From: Flavobacteriaceae bacterium | GTDB taxonomy: Bacteria > Bacteroidota > Bacteroidia > Flavobacteriales > Flavobacteriaceae | NCBI GenBank assembly: GCA_002690805.1 | Contig: NZFW01000026.1 | Span: forward strand, 89,293-153,292 | Length of the DNA: 64,000 bases | Direction of reading: 5' to 3' | Shown: positions 25,659 to 36,456 of the stretch, piece after piece | Layout of the letters: the number at the start of each line of letters is the position of its first letter | Position numbering within the stretch: the first letter of the stretch is position 1 | Notes under the pieces: generated by a model | Databases searched by the model: none | The model's input: only the letters and a program-made list of their open reading frames with translations | Told to the model about the DNA's origin: nothing | Translations under genes and position numbers: made by a program

Positions 25659-27521
25659 CTATTTCCTTCTTTTCTGATTTAATTTCTTTTGAGCTTCAGC
25701 TGCTTCCATAGCTTTCTGAAGTCTTTGAGAAAAACCACCAGCTTTTTGTGGTTTTTTCTTGTTTTCAGCTATTTGAGCTCTGATTTTATCTTCCTTAATT
25801 ATAAAGTTTTTTATAACTAGCATTAATAAAATTGTTAGTGTATTAGATATAAAATAGTATAAACTTAAACCACTAGCATAATTATTAAAAAACAACAACA
25901 TCATTAAGGGCATCATATAGATAATAAATTTCATATTTGGCATTCCTTCTTGCTGAGGCATTGTCTGCTGTCCTGTGGTCATTAATGTATAAACAAATAT
26001 TGCAGCTGAGGCTAAAATTGGAAAAAGACTTATGTGATCACCATAAAAGGGAATAGAAAAAGGCAGTTCAAAAATTGAATCATAAGAAGAAAGGCCTTCA
26101 GCCCAGAGAAAACTTTTCTGACGAAGTTCAAAAGCTACGGGGAAAAATGAAAATAATGCATAGAAAATGGGAAGTTGTATTAATGCTGGAATACAACCAG
26201 ACATTGGATTCACACCAGCCTTACTATATAAGCTCATAGTTTCTTGTTGCTTTTTAACAGCGTCATTCTTAAACTTTTTTGTAAGTTCTTCAATCTCTGG
26301 TTTTAAAGTTTTCATTTTTATTTGAGAAACATAAGACTTATAAACAACTGGAGACATGACTAATCTAACGATTATAGTCAAAACTATAATTGCAATCCCA
26401 TAAGGTAAAAAAGTAGCTAACCATCCAAAAAGTGGAAGAAAGATAAATCTATTTATCCATCCAAAGATTCCCCATCCCAGGGGAACTGAAGTTTCAAGTG
26501 AGTCTCCATAAGATTTTAAAATTTGATAATCTGTTGGGCCAAAATAAAAACTCATTTTAGATAGAATATTTCCATTTTGTCTGCCTAAATTAAAAGCACT
26601 ATAAAGTTTTTTGGTAAATCTACTATCTAATGTATCATCTATGGTTAAATCATTTGATTTAAATGAAACTTCATCAATTATCTTCTCAGGTATCAAAATA
26701 GAACTAAAGAAATGCTGTCTGTACGATATCCATCTAATGTCTTTTTCAATATCATCGTCTTCTCCAGACAGAGACAAATTATCTACTTTATCTTCTTCGT
26801 AAGCATATGTAAGCTGAGTATATCTACTTTCATAATCAATACTTTTTGAGTTTCGAAATAAATCTGTTTCCCATTTAAAAATAATATTATCAGAAGACAA
26901 AATATCTTCTAAACCCTCTGATCTAATTTCAAAATCAAATTTATAACCCTCATTCGGTAGTGTATATTTAAACTCTAAAAATTGATTTTTAGAAATATTT
27001 GCCCTCAAGATTAGTGATTGACTTTTATCATTATTTTCTGTTTTGGATGAATTAAAATAAATATTTTTGGTTTCTATTAATAAGCCAAGTCTAGTTTTAA
27101 TCACCGTATTAATTAAATGATTGTTTTCTGAAATAAGATTTAGTGGTTGATCAATATGATTAGAAAATTGTTTCAGATTTACAAGACTAAGATTGGCACC
27201 TTTAGAGGAGACAATAATTTTTAAATTTTTGTTTTCTAAGTTTAATTTCTCTACTTCTTTAACTTCTAACCAAGAAGAAAAAGCACCATAAGTTTCGCTT
27301 ACATTGTTCTTCTGGTAAGTAGCTGAACCACTATATTTTGGTCTTTGAGAATCTTTGTCATTAGAAGTAAATTCTGTTTCTAAAGATTTATTTGTATTAG
27401 ATTCAACAGATTGAATATTTTGAGTGCTTACACTTTCATTTCGAAAAAGCATCCAAGTTAAAATCATTGCTATCAATATAACGCCTATAAATTTATATGG
27501 ATCAAATTTTTCTTCTTCCAT
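25659..27521 (-). CDS. yidC: membrane protein insertase YidC
   Basis: Inserts and folds inner-membrane proteins, alone or with Sec. 620 residues, with the Gram-negative layout: one N-terminal membrane segment (~10-26), a large periplasmic beta-sandwich (~60-340), then the conserved five-helix 60KD_IMP core from about 365. The core includes GIAIIVLTIIVRLVMSPVVYKS with the hydrophilic-groove Arg, the coiled cytoplasmic hairpin (MKTLKPEIEELTKKF), MSGCIPALIQLPIFYALFSFF and MPLMMLLFFNNYASGLSLYYFISN. The basic tail (QKKLNQKRRK) fits a ribosome-binding extension. Four bases separate it from pyrG. Confidence 0.95.
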   Translation of the reverse strand: MEEEKFDPYKFIGVILIAMILTWMLFRNESVSTQNIQSVESNTNKSLETEFTSNDKDSQRPKYSGSATYQKNNVSETYGAFSSWLEVKEVEKLNLENKNLKIIVSSKGANLSLVNLKQFSNHIDQPLNLISENNHLINTVIKTRLGLLIETKNIYFNSSKTENNDKSQSLILRANISKNQFLEFKYTLPNEGYKFDFEIRSEGLEDILSSDNIIFKWETDLFRNSKSIDYESRYTQLTYAYEEDKVDNLSLSGEDDDIEKDIRWISYRQHFFSSILIPEKIIDEVSFKSNDLTIDDTLDSRFTKKLYSAFNLGRQNGNILSKMSFYFGPTDYQILKSYGDSLETSVPLGWGIFGWINRFIFLPLFGWLATFLPYGIAIIVLTIIVRLVMSPVVYKSYVSQIKMKTLKPEIEELTKKFKNDAVKKQQETMSLYSKAGVNPMSGCIPALIQLPIFYALFSFFPVAFELRQKSFLWAEGLSSYDSIFELPFSIPFYGDHISLFPILASAAIFVYTLMTTGQQTMPQQEGMPNMKFIIYMMPLMMLLFFNNYASGLSLYYFISNTLTILLMLVIKNFIIKEDKIRAQIAENKKKPQKAGGFSQRLQKAMEAAEAQKKLNQKRRK

Positions 27522-27525
27522 TTTA

Positions 27526-29184
<1,659 letters not shown>

Positions 29185-29210
29185 TCAATGAGCTTGTAAA
29201 TTAAATCTTA

Positions 29211-30944
29211 TTATTTATTTATTTCAATAACATCATAAATATGATGTTTTAGTAGAAAATATGCATTATTTATATATGCATCTTGATTGACTGGCACATA
29301 ATTAAACTTATAATTTAGATACTCAGTTTCCCCAATTTTTATGCTAGAAAATAAATCTCCCTGAGTTGATATTCTTAAAATCAAATCATAAATAAGGTCA
29401 AAACCTTTGAAAGCTGTCTTATTAGGTGGCATTCCAAAACGATTAATAAATTTATCTATAAAGTCAGGATAATCTGAATTTCTGGGGAAATAATCAGACA
29501 TATATGTAAAATCTAAATCGCTAAATAATGAATTTGACAGATTTATATCTTCATAAGATGAACCATGATACGTAGTATATAATTTTATTTTTTTTTCATC
29601 ACTAAGTTGTGAACGTATTTGTGAGCTAGCACTAGAAATCAAAGAAAATTTGTCTGTTTCTAAAATAATTTTATTTGGGAGAGTGTCAACAATTAAAGAA
29701 TCTACTAGTTCAGGTATAAGAAAATCTCCAAATTCAGGTCTGAGTTTAATTGAATTTGGAAATAAAGATAATAGGTCTTTTTCGGTTTTTCTGTTTATTG
29801 AATCTGAGACAATAATTATATTATCATTTTCATTAATTGATTTTTTTAAATAATTTTTCATTTTGTCTTGTATAAATGATTTTGGAGTTATACTCTGAAA
29901 TACTCCTTTTCTCATTTTAACTGGGTTTGATGATAATGGGTTAACCTTTGGAACATTCTCAAATTTTTTAATTGAAGTAAGGTAGTTAAAGTTTTTTGGT
30001 AACATTGGTCCAACAATAACATCAATATCGTCATTATTTAGATTATTAATTTGATTTTGTATTTCATTAGTTTTATTTTGAGTATCAAATACTTTTACAT
30101 CAATTTTAATTCCAAGATCTTTTGCTTTTTCCATTGCTAAAATTGAACCTGAATAAAAATCTAAAGCAATTGAAGTGAGGGTTCTTCTTTTTAAATAGCG
30201 TTCGGTTTTGTTAAGTGAATCAAATTCAATTGATGAAGATTTAAAAGGAAGAAAATAAACAATTTTAATTTGATTTTTTTTTAAAATTGAATCTTCAAGA
30301 TTTATTTTTTCTGTTAAAAGACCATCATCTAAATTAAGCTGTTGAGATATAAGCATTGGAAGTTTTAGGACCATTCCAGCACGAAGCCCACCTTCTATTA
30401 CTGATGGGTTTAGTGAATCTATTATTGTTTTATTAATTCCGGTCTTAACTTTTATTCTATAGTAACCTTCTTTTGGTTTTATCTTGTAATAGTAAAAATC
30501 CGAATCAATTTTATTTTTTTGTTTGTCATTTTGATTTGGTAAAATAATCTCCTGATTATATCTCAACTCGTTCTTTATTGATGGATTTAATTTTTCTAAT
30601 TCATCCACAGAGATTCCGTGAGTATAAGCTATTCTCCATTTTGTATCTTTTTGTTTTACCAAATAAATAATAGTATTATCAAAATCTTTATTTTTTTCTT
30701 TGACTAGGGAGTAAACAGGAATTCTTAACTGCATTCTCTTTTTTAGACCTCTTTTTATAAGTTGTGGATTGTAATTTTGGATTTGATCGATACTTATTTC
30801 ATATATTTTTGAGAGCATATATAAGTTTTCACCCTTTTGAACTTTGTGAATGATAAATTTTTCAGGAATTATATCATCTTGAGCAACACTAAAAAAGGTT
30901 GAAAAAATTACGATTACCAGGCTAAATTTTTGTTTGAAATTCAT
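29211..30944 (-). CDS. secreted protein with three LysM domains and a periplasmic-binding-protein-like domain
   Basis: About 577 residues, exported: MNFKQKFSLVIVIFSTFFSVAQ is a signal peptide. I use the ATG at 30944 that begins it; the longer frame overlaps guaA. Three LysM peptidoglycan-binding repeats follow (start patterns IHKVQKGENLYMLSKIY, YLVKQKDTKWRIAYTHG and YYKIKPKEGYYRIKVKTG, between ~30 and 200), each ending in a 'q.l.iP' strand. Residues from ~225 form a type I periplasmic-binding fold (IKIVYFLPFKS, LDFYSGSILAMEKAKDLGIKIDVKVFDTQN split here as LDFYSGSILAMEKA and IDVKVFDTQN, VIVGPMLPKNF), like Leu/Ile/Val receptors. A cell-wall-anchored sensor or scavenger is possible; function is unknown. 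Ten bases after guaA, so probably same transcript. Confidence 0.8.
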   Translation of the reverse strand: MNFKQKFSLVIVIFSTFFSVAQDDIIPEKFIIHKVQKGENLYMLSKIYEISIDQIQNYNPQLIKRGLKKRMQLRIPVYSLVKEKNKDFDNTIIYLVKQKDTKWRIAYTHGISVDELEKLNPSIKNELRYNQEIILPNQNDKQKNKIDSDFYYYKIKPKEGYYRIKVKTGINKTIIDSLNPSVIEGGLRAGMVLKLPMLISQQLNLDDGLLTEKINLEDSILKKNQIKIVYFLPFKSSSIEFDSLNKTERYLKRRTLTSIALDFYSGSILAMEKAKDLGIKIDVKVFDTQNKTNEIQNQINNLNNDDIDVIVGPMLPKNFNYLTSIKKFENVPKVNPLSSNPVKMRKGVFQSITPKSFIQDKMKNYLKKSINENDNIIIVSDSINRKTEKDLLSLFPNSIKLRPEFGDFLIPELVDSLIVDTLPNKIILETDKFSLISSASSQIRSQLSDEKKIKLYTTYHGSSYEDINLSNSLFSDLDFTYMSDYFPRNSDYPDFIDKFINRFGMPPNKTAFKGFDLIYDLILRISTQGDLFSSIKIGETEYLNYKFNYVPVNQDAYINNAYFLLKHHIYDVIEINK

Positions 30945-30954
30945 AATTAAAATA

Positions 30955-32484
30955 TTATTCCCATTCAATTGTTGCTGGAGGCTTGGAGCTAATATCATAA
31001 ACCACCCTGTTTATACCTGGAACCTTATTTATTATTTCATTTGAAACCTTTTGCAAAAACTCATAAGGTAAGTCAACCCAGTCAGCTGTCATTCCATCTG
31101 TGGACTTCACCGCTCTTAATGCAACACATTTCTCATATGTTCTCTCATCTCCCATTACTCCGACACTATTAACTGGAAGAAGAATTGCCCCAGCTTGCCA
31201 AATATTATCATATAAATTCCATTCTTTTAATCCATCTATGTAAATTGAATCAACTTCTTGAAGAAGACTAACATTTTCTTGTGTGATTTCACCCAAAATC
31301 CTGATAGCCAATCCAGGTCCTGGAAAAGGGTGTCTTCCAAGTATTGAAGGTGCAATATTTAAACTATATCCTACCCTTCTAACCTCATCTTTAAAAAGCA
31401 TTCTAAGGGGTTCAATAATTTTTAATTTCATAAAATCGGGCAAACCACCAACATTATGATGAGACTTTATTGTTGCTGAAGGACCTTTGACAGAAACTGA
31501 TTCAATTACATCAGGATAAATTGTTCCCTGAGCAAGCCATTTAGCACCCTTAATTTTTTTTGCTTCCAAATCAAAAACATCAATAAAAGTATTACCAATA
31601 ATTTTACGCTTGCTTTCAGGATCTGATTCTCCTCTTAAGTTTTTTAAAAATAAATTTGAAGAATTAACTCCTTTCACATTTAATCCCATACCCTTATACT
31701 GATTTAATACAGAATCAAACTCATTTTTTCTTAAAAGACCATTATTTACAAAAACACATGTTAATTGATCTCCTATTGCTTTATCCAATAAAACTGCAGC
31801 CACAGAAGAGTCTACGCCACCTGACAAGCCAAGAATAACTTTTTCTTTACCTATTTGATCTTTAATTTTTTTAATTGTTATGTCAACAAAGGAATCAGGA
31901 GTCCAATCTTGATCAATTTTTGAAATTTTAACAAGGAAATTCTCTAATATTTTTGATCCATCATTAGAGTGATAAACTTCTGGATGAAACTGAATACCAT
32001 ATGTGTTTTCATCTTCAATTTCAAAAGCAGCATTTTGAACATCAGATGTGCTTGCAATAAGTTTTGCTTTTTTAGGAAGAAATTTAATTGTATCACTATG
32101 ACTCATCCATACCTGACTATATTGAGGGATATCTTTCAGGAAAAGAGATTTTTTGTTTTTAGAAATTAAGTCGGCTCTTCCATATTCTCTAATATTTGAA
32201 GGACTAACCTCACCTCCGTAAAAATGGGCTAAATATTGAGCACCATAACATATTCCTAATAGAGGTATTTTACCTTTTATGAGTGAAAGATCAATATGAG
32301 GTGGATTATTAACTCTAACCGAGAATGGAGAACCTGACAAGATTACTGCCTTATATGGGCTAAAATGCTTAGGTAAATTATTGTATGGAAATATTTCACA
32401 ATATATGAATAGCTCCCTAACTCTTCTCGCTATTAATTGAGTATATTGTGAGCCAAAATCGACTATTAATACTTTATTTTGCAT
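30955..32484 (-). CDS. guaA: GMP synthase (glutamine-hydrolysing)
   Basis: Last step of GMP synthesis from XMP. 509 residues from ATG 32484 ([22 protein letters not shown]); the frame opens two codons earlier at a TTG. Class I glutaminase half: [17 protein letters not shown] with nucleophile Cys79 and [14 protein letters not shown]-pyrophosphatase half: [23 protein letters not shown] (P-loop). Dimerisation half: [37 protein letters not shown] and the C-terminal [17 protein letters not shown]. Complete and typical. Confidence 0.97.
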   Translation of the reverse strand: MQNKVLIVDFGSQYTQLIARRVRELFIYCEIFPYNNLPKHFSPYKAVILSGSPFSVRVNNPPHIDLSLIKGKIPLLGICYGAQYLAHFYGGEVSPSNIREYGRADLISKNKKSLFLKDIPQYSQVWMSHSDTIKFLPKKAKLIASTSDVQNAAFEIEDENTYGIQFHPEVYHSNDGSKILENFLVKISKIDQDWTPDSFVDITIKKIKDQIGKEKVILGLSGGVDSSVAAVLLDKAIGDQLTCVFVNNGLLRKNEFDSVLNQYKGMGLNVKGVNSSNLFLKNLRGESDPESKRKIIGNTFIDVFDLEAKKIKGAKWLAQGTIYPDVIESVSVKGPSATIKSHHNVGGLPDFMKLKIIEPLRMLFKDEVRRVGYSLNIAPSILGRHPFPGPGLAIRILGEITQENVSLLQEVDSIYIDGLKEWNLYDNIWQAGAILLPVNSVGVMGDERTYEKCVALRAVKSTDGMTADWVDLPYEFLQKVSNEIINKVPGINRVVYDISSKPPATIEWE

Positions 32485-32487
32485 AGA

Positions 32488-32495
32488 CAAAAATA
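32488..32495 (-). promoter_or_regulatory. Bacteroidota -7 box before guaA
   Basis: TATTTTTG on the minus strand, three bases before the ATG at 32484. At this distance transcription would start at or inside the start codon, so a leaderless mRNA is predicted if the box is used. Confidence 0.4.
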
Positions 32496-32544
32496 CAATT
32501 AATTATCAGGCCGTAAATTTAAAATTATAGTATTTTTTTACTTA

Positions 32545-34149
32545 TTAGAATTTAAAAACAGTAAACTCTTTATTTAGTGGATTAAAATTTTTAATTAAAT
32601 CTGGAATAAAATTATAACCAAATTTCATATACAAATCAAAATAATTTTTTTTTCGTTCTTGAAGTATATTTTCAGGAAATAAGTTATCATAAATTAATTC
32701 CATTTGTTCGAGGTGTCCAATATATTTTCTCTTTTGAGCTTTTAAAAGTCTTTTTTCAAGTTTATCTATGCCTTTAAATTGTTTAGATTTTTGAGCTTTT
32801 ACGGCTCCCTCAAAAGTAGAATCAGTTTTCTTGGCAATTTTTTCTAAATATTTAAATTGTGATTCAAGCTTATCCTTCAAAAATTGTAAATCAATATTAA
32901 TATTTGATATTTCACTTATTTTATTTTTTATAAAAGAATTTTTATCATTGAACAAATCAATATGATTAATATTGTATTTATTCATTTTCTTAGAAATCTT
33001 AGAAGAAATCAAAAGTGCAGAATTTCTCACAATTAATGCAGGAAAAGTGATATTTTGACTTTCAAAGAAACCTTTTAGTTGAAGCCAATATGAAATTTCT
33101 CCTGCTCCACCAATATAAGCTATGTTAGGTAGGATTACTTCTTGATAAAGTGGACGCATTAAAACATTTGGAGAAAATCGATCAGGATATTTACGTAATT
33201 CTTTTAGAATTGAGTCTTTTGTAAATGTCTTATCAGAATCACTCAATTCATATCCTTTTTTAGATTTTAGTATTCTACTTCTATTTCCATTTGAAATGTA
33301 AAAAAGATTTATTTCTCGAGGATTTACTTGAGGTTTAAATTTCTTTCCATATATACCCTTTAAGTTTTCTGTCTGTAAATCAACCTGTTTTTTACATTCA
33401 TGATTTTGCAATTCCTTTTCAAAAAAAGGAATCATAGATTTCTTTAATTTTATTGAATTAGCATCTAAAACTAAAAGACCATATTCCGAAAAAAGAATAT
33501 TTACAAGATGAAAAGTAGCATCCGAAAGATTTTTTTTTGATAGATATGTTTCTTCAATTGTATGTTTTATAAAATTGGAAGTTTTAGAAACTCCTAATTC
33601 ATCTTCAATAAATAATTTTAAACATTCAAGATTCTCTAAACTAATTTCCCCAACAGCTCCACTTTTGGGTTGATCCCAAATTATATTTTTATCATTGAAA
33701 TGAAAACTTTTTATTTCTTCAAAATCATGATCTTCAGTAGCCATCCAAAATACTGGAACATGATTCTTATTTTTATTTTTTTTGTTGAGTAAAGCTGATA
33801 GTTTAATAACACTTACAATCTTATAGATAAAATAAAGTGGGCCAGTCATCAGACTTAACTGGTGTCCTGTGGTTATTGTTACAGTATTATTTTCTGATAA
33901 TAATTCAATATTTTTTTTGACATTCTTTGATATATTTATATCAAAATATTGCTCTTTAAAATGCTTTATTAAATTATCTCTATTCTTTTGAGAAAATTGA
34001 TTAGACTTTGGGTTTGATAAGTTTATTAATGATTGGAAGTTTGGAAAAGATGAAATAGATGAAACTAGATCTTTACTTTCATTTAAATAATCTGTAATTA
34101 ATTCAGAATAAATGTTTGTTTTGTCAAATGGAATTTGGTGAACTTTCAT
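32545..34149 (-). CDS. bshC: bacillithiol biosynthesis cysteine-adding enzyme BshC
   Basis: 534 residues, the usual length. Proposed to add cysteine to glucosaminyl-malate to finish bacillithiol, the low-molecular-weight thiol that replaces glutathione in many Firmicutes and Bacteroidota. Recognisable BshC/YllA blocks: VTITTGHQLSLMTGPLYFIYKI (~93-114), PVFWMATEDHDFEEIKSF (~132-149), VLMRPLYQEVILPNIAYIGGAGEISYWLQL (in part; ~323-352) and the C-terminal coiled coil. The two HxGH/HDFEE segments belong to the nucleotidyltransferase-like core. bshA and bshB are not in the window. A TATCTTTG box lies 15 bases before the ATG. Confidence 0.9.
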   Translation of the reverse strand: MKVHQIPFDKTNIYSELITDYLNESKDLVSSISSFPNFQSLINLSNPKSNQFSQKNRDNLIKHFKEQYFDINISKNVKKNIELLSENNTVTITTGHQLSLMTGPLYFIYKIVSVIKLSALLNKKNKNKNHVPVFWMATEDHDFEEIKSFHFNDKNIIWDQPKSGAVGEISLENLECLKLFIEDELGVSKTSNFIKHTIEETYLSKKNLSDATFHLVNILFSEYGLLVLDANSIKLKKSMIPFFEKELQNHECKKQVDLQTENLKGIYGKKFKPQVNPREINLFYISNGNRSRILKSKKGYELSDSDKTFTKDSILKELRKYPDRFSPNVLMRPLYQEVILPNIAYIGGAGEISYWLQLKGFFESQNITFPALIVRNSALLISSKISKKMNKYNINHIDLFNDKNSFIKNKISEISNINIDLQFLKDKLESQFKYLEKIAKKTDSTFEGAVKAQKSKQFKGIDKLEKRLLKAQKRKYIGHLEQMELIYDNLFPENILQERKKNYFDLYMKFGYNFIPDLIKNFNPLNKEFTVFKF

Positions 34150-34164
34150 TCTAAATAATTTTTA

Positions 34165-34172
34165 CAAAGATA
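34165..34172 (-). promoter_or_regulatory. Bacteroidota -7 box before bshC
   Basis: TATCTTTG on the minus strand, 15 bases before the bshC ATG. It suggests bshC can be transcribed separately from ftsY. Confidence 0.4.
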
Positions 34173-34219
34173 TTTTTTTCAATCTTATTAGACTTAATTG
34201 GTTTAAAAAGAAATTTAAT

Positions 34220-35578
34220 CTATTTGAAAAATGAATCTACAAAAGATTTTGGATTAAATAAATTTAAATCTTCAATTCCCTCACCAATACCTATATACTT
34301 AACTGGTATTTTAAATTGGTCTGAAATTCCTAAGACAACTCCACCTTTAGCAGTTCCATCTAATTTGGTCACGGCTAGAGAAGTAACTATTGTAGCTGAT
34401 GAAAACTGCTTGGCTTGTTCGAAAGCATTTTGCCCTGTAGATCCATCTATTACAAGTATAACTTCATGAGGTGAGGATGAAATGACTTTATCCATTACTC
34501 TTTTTATCTTAGAAAGCTCGTTCATTAAATTTACTTTATTGTGTAATCTTCCTGCCGTATCTATGATGACAACATCATAGTTTTGAGCTTTAGCTGATTT
34601 TAAAGTGTCAAATGCTACTGATGCTGGGTCACTACCCATATTTTGTTTAACTAAATTTACTTCTGCTCTTTTTGCCCAAACTTCTAGTTGATCAATTGCT
34701 CCAGCTCTAAATGTGTCAGAGGCTCCAAGCATAACTTTTTTACCTATAGACTTATATTTATGAGCAAGTTTTCCAATTGTTGTTGTTTTTCCTACCCCAT
34801 TAACCCCTACAACCATAATTACATGTGGTTTGTGATCAGATAATATATTAAAATTAGAATCAGAATGTTGTTTCAAAAGGATTCCTTCTATTTCTTCTTT
34901 CAGGATTTTATTTAGTTCGTTTGTTCCCAAAAACTTATCTCTGGAAACTCTTTTTTCAATATTTTGAATTATTTTTAATGTGGTTTCTACACCAACGTCA
35001 GATGTTATGAGCACCTCCTCTAGATCATCCAATACTTCAACATCTACCGTGCTTTTACCGACTATAGCCTTTTTTAATTTTGAGAAAAATGATTGTTTAG
35101 TTTTTTCTAAACCTTTGTCAAGACTTTTAGATTGATTTAAATTATCAAATTGATCTTTACCTTTAATTGAAGTTAATTCCGGCTCTTCTTCAGGTTTCGT
35201 ATTATACTCAGAGTCTAGTTGAACTTCAATGTCATGAATTTGACCAATTTCAGGCTCTTGTTTAAGGTCTGGTTTTTTTTCAAAACCTTCAGATATAGAT
35301 TCTGGTTCTTGACTAGACTTTTTGTCGTGCTTTAATTTTTTTTGAGACTCAATATCAATTATCTGCTTAAGATTAGATTCTAGTTTAAGATTATGCTTTT
35401 GTTGAGGATTAAGCTTTTTATCAGATGGAACTATTTTCTCTGAATCAGCAATATCATCAGAATTTTTTGATGATTTTATTAATTCATCATCAGAATCATT
35501 ATCTGGCGATTTATCTAAAATAGATTTTTTTTTATTTTTATCTTTAAATAAACCGGTGATTGATTTGAAAATATTCAT
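34220..35578 (-). CDS. ftsY: signal recognition particle receptor FtsY
   Basis: SRP receptor GTPase that docks ribosome-nascent-chain complexes at the membrane. 452 residues. The C-terminal NG domain (~160-452) is complete: MVVGVNGVGKTTTIGKLAHKY (G1), DTFRAGAIDQLEVWA (G2), VIIDTAGRLHNK (G3), VTKLDGTAKGG (G4) and GIGEGIEDLNLF. The first ~155 residues are a low-complexity, strongly charged A-domain-like extension with repeated E-P-E and K-P-D-L elements. It is much longer than in most Flavobacteriia and closer in style to the E. coli A domain. Last gene of the rpmB-rpmG-DUF4295-ftsY group, but a strong hairpin separates it from the ribosomal genes. Confidence 0.96.
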   Translation of the reverse strand: MNIFKSITGLFKDKNKKKSILDKSPDNDSDDELIKSSKNSDDIADSEKIVPSDKKLNPQQKHNLKLESNLKQIIDIESQKKLKHDKKSSQEPESISEGFEKKPDLKQEPEIGQIHDIEVQLDSEYNTKPEEEPELTSIKGKDQFDNLNQSKSLDKGLEKTKQSFFSKLKKAIVGKSTVDVEVLDDLEEVLITSDVGVETTLKIIQNIEKRVSRDKFLGTNELNKILKEEIEGILLKQHSDSNFNILSDHKPHVIMVVGVNGVGKTTTIGKLAHKYKSIGKKVMLGASDTFRAGAIDQLEVWAKRAEVNLVKQNMGSDPASVAFDTLKSAKAQNYDVVIIDTAGRLHNKVNLMNELSKIKRVMDKVISSSPHEVILVIDGSTGQNAFEQAKQFSSATIVTSLAVTKLDGTAKGGVVLGISDQFKIPVKYIGIGEGIEDLNLFNPKSFVDSFFK

Positions 35579-35590
35579 TATGGTATAAAT

Positions 35591-35619
35591 AAAAAAGCTA
35601 CTATAAAAGTAGCTTTTTT
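35591..35619 (-). terminator. 11-bp hairpin with T-run, rpmB-rpmG-DUF4295 terminator or ftsY attenuator
   Basis: Perfect inverted repeat AAAAAAGCTAC / GTAGCTTTTTT around a 7-base loop. The A and T runs at its ends make it a bidirectional intrinsic-terminator shape. On the minus strand it lies 26 bases after the DUF4295 stop and ends only 12 bases before the ftsY ATG at 35578. That leaves no room for a separate ftsY promoter downstream of it. Any ftsY transcript must therefore pass through it or start inside it. Confidence 0.7.
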
Positions 35620-35645
35620 AAAAGATTTTCAAAGGAGTAAATTGA

Positions 35646-35939
35646 TTAATTTTTATCATCTACATTTCCATCAATTTGTTTTTCAGTTACTTTTTTTTCT
35701 TGAGATGTTGATGATTCTTCAGCCTGAGATAAACTATTTAATGGTTCAGAATTAGTAGATTTTACAGGAATGACTTCTTGTTGAATAGGCTTATCTGCAA
35801 TCCAATCCTTAACATATTTAGGATCAATAATTGTTTCAACAAAACTGTAAGAATTTGATCCTTCTTTCTTAACCATTTTAATAGCTTTAGTAAGTCTTTT
35901 GGATCCTGTTTGTAGAGTTGCAACTGATTTTTTTGCCAT
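35646..35939 (-). CDS. DUF4295 protein with C-terminal extension
   Basis: Small Bacteroidota-specific protein encoded after rpmG. The DUF4295 core is residues 1-50: AKKSVATLQTGSKRLTKAIKMVK and an aromatic SYSFVETII. It is basic like a ribosomal protein, and its position suggests a ribosome-associated role, which is unproven. Family members are usually about 50 residues. Here a Ser/Glu/Lys/Asp-rich tail of ~47 residues follows (from PIQQEV to the end), resembling the charged low-complexity head of the neighbouring FtsY. Two bases separate it from rpmG. Confidence 0.88.
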   Translation of the reverse strand: MAKKSVATLQTGSKRLTKAIKMVKKEGSNSYSFVETIIDPKYVKDWIADKPIQQEVIPVKSTNSEPLNSLSQAEESSTSQEKKVTEKQIDGNVDDKN

Positions 35940-35941
35940 GG

Positions 35942-36124
35942 CTATTTAATTTCTTTGTGAACTGTCATTTTTTTCAAAATTGGATTGAATTTTTTAATTT
36001 CAAGACGGTCAGGTGAATTTTTTTTATTTTTTGTAGTTATATAGCGAGATGTTCCCGGTTTTCCAGAAGATTTGTGCTCGGTACATTCAAGAATAACCTG
36101 TACTCTATTACCTTTTTTTGCCAT
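35942..36124 (-). CDS. rpmG: 50S ribosomal protein L33
   Basis: 60 residues: [16 protein letters not shown] at the start and [24 protein letters not shown] in the body fit L33. Only one Cys (residue 14) is present, so this is the zinc-independent (C-) form without CxxC pairs. Follows rpmB by six bases. Confidence 0.95.
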   Translation of the reverse strand: MAKKGNRVQVILECTEHKSSGKPGTSRYITTKNKKNSPDRLEIKKFNPILKKMTVHKEIK

Positions 36125-36130
36125 TTTACT

Positions 36131-36367
36131 TTATTTTAAAAAACCTTTTTCTTTAGCTTCTTTTAAAACAGAAGAAATACCTTTTTTATTGATAGTTTTT
36201 AGGACAGATGCCTTTACTTTTAAAGTAACCCATTTATCTTCCTCAGGAATAAAAAACCTTTTTTTTACTAGATTAATTTCAAAACGCCTTCTAGTTTTAT
36301 TCATGGCTTTAGAGCGATTATTCCCAAACATGACTCTTTTTCCAGTAACTTCACAAACTCTTGCCAT
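36131..36367 (-). CDS. rpmB: 50S ribosomal protein L28
   Basis: 78 residues. N-terminal ARVCEVTGKRVMFGNNRSKAMNKTRRRFEINL is the L28 signature, and the Cys pattern is the zinc-free form with a single Cys. First gene of rpmB-rpmG-DUF4295, with a good Bacteroidota promoter upstream, so ribosomal protein expression does not depend on cinA. Confidence 0.95.
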   Translation of the reverse strand: MARVCEVTGKRVMFGNNRSKAMNKTRRRFEINLVKKRFFIPEEDKWVTLKVKASVLKTINKKGISSVLKEAKEKGFLK

Positions 36368-36408
36368 AACAATATACTTTTAAAACGTTTAGTAATATTT
36401 TTAGGATG

Positions 36409-36437
36409 CAAATTTACATTTTTTTATGTAGTTACAA
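36409..36437 (-). promoter_or_regulatory. Bacteroidota promoter for rpmB operon
   Basis: The best-formed promoter in the window. On the minus strand, TTTTG (complement of 36435-36439) stands 18 bases before TAAATTTGC (complement of 36408-36416), matching the TTG-N17-20-TAnnTTTGC consensus of the primary sigma factor in Bacteroidota. The expected leader is about 35 bases. Confidence 0.65.
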
Positions 36438-36456
36438 AACTATTTTAAATTTATAA

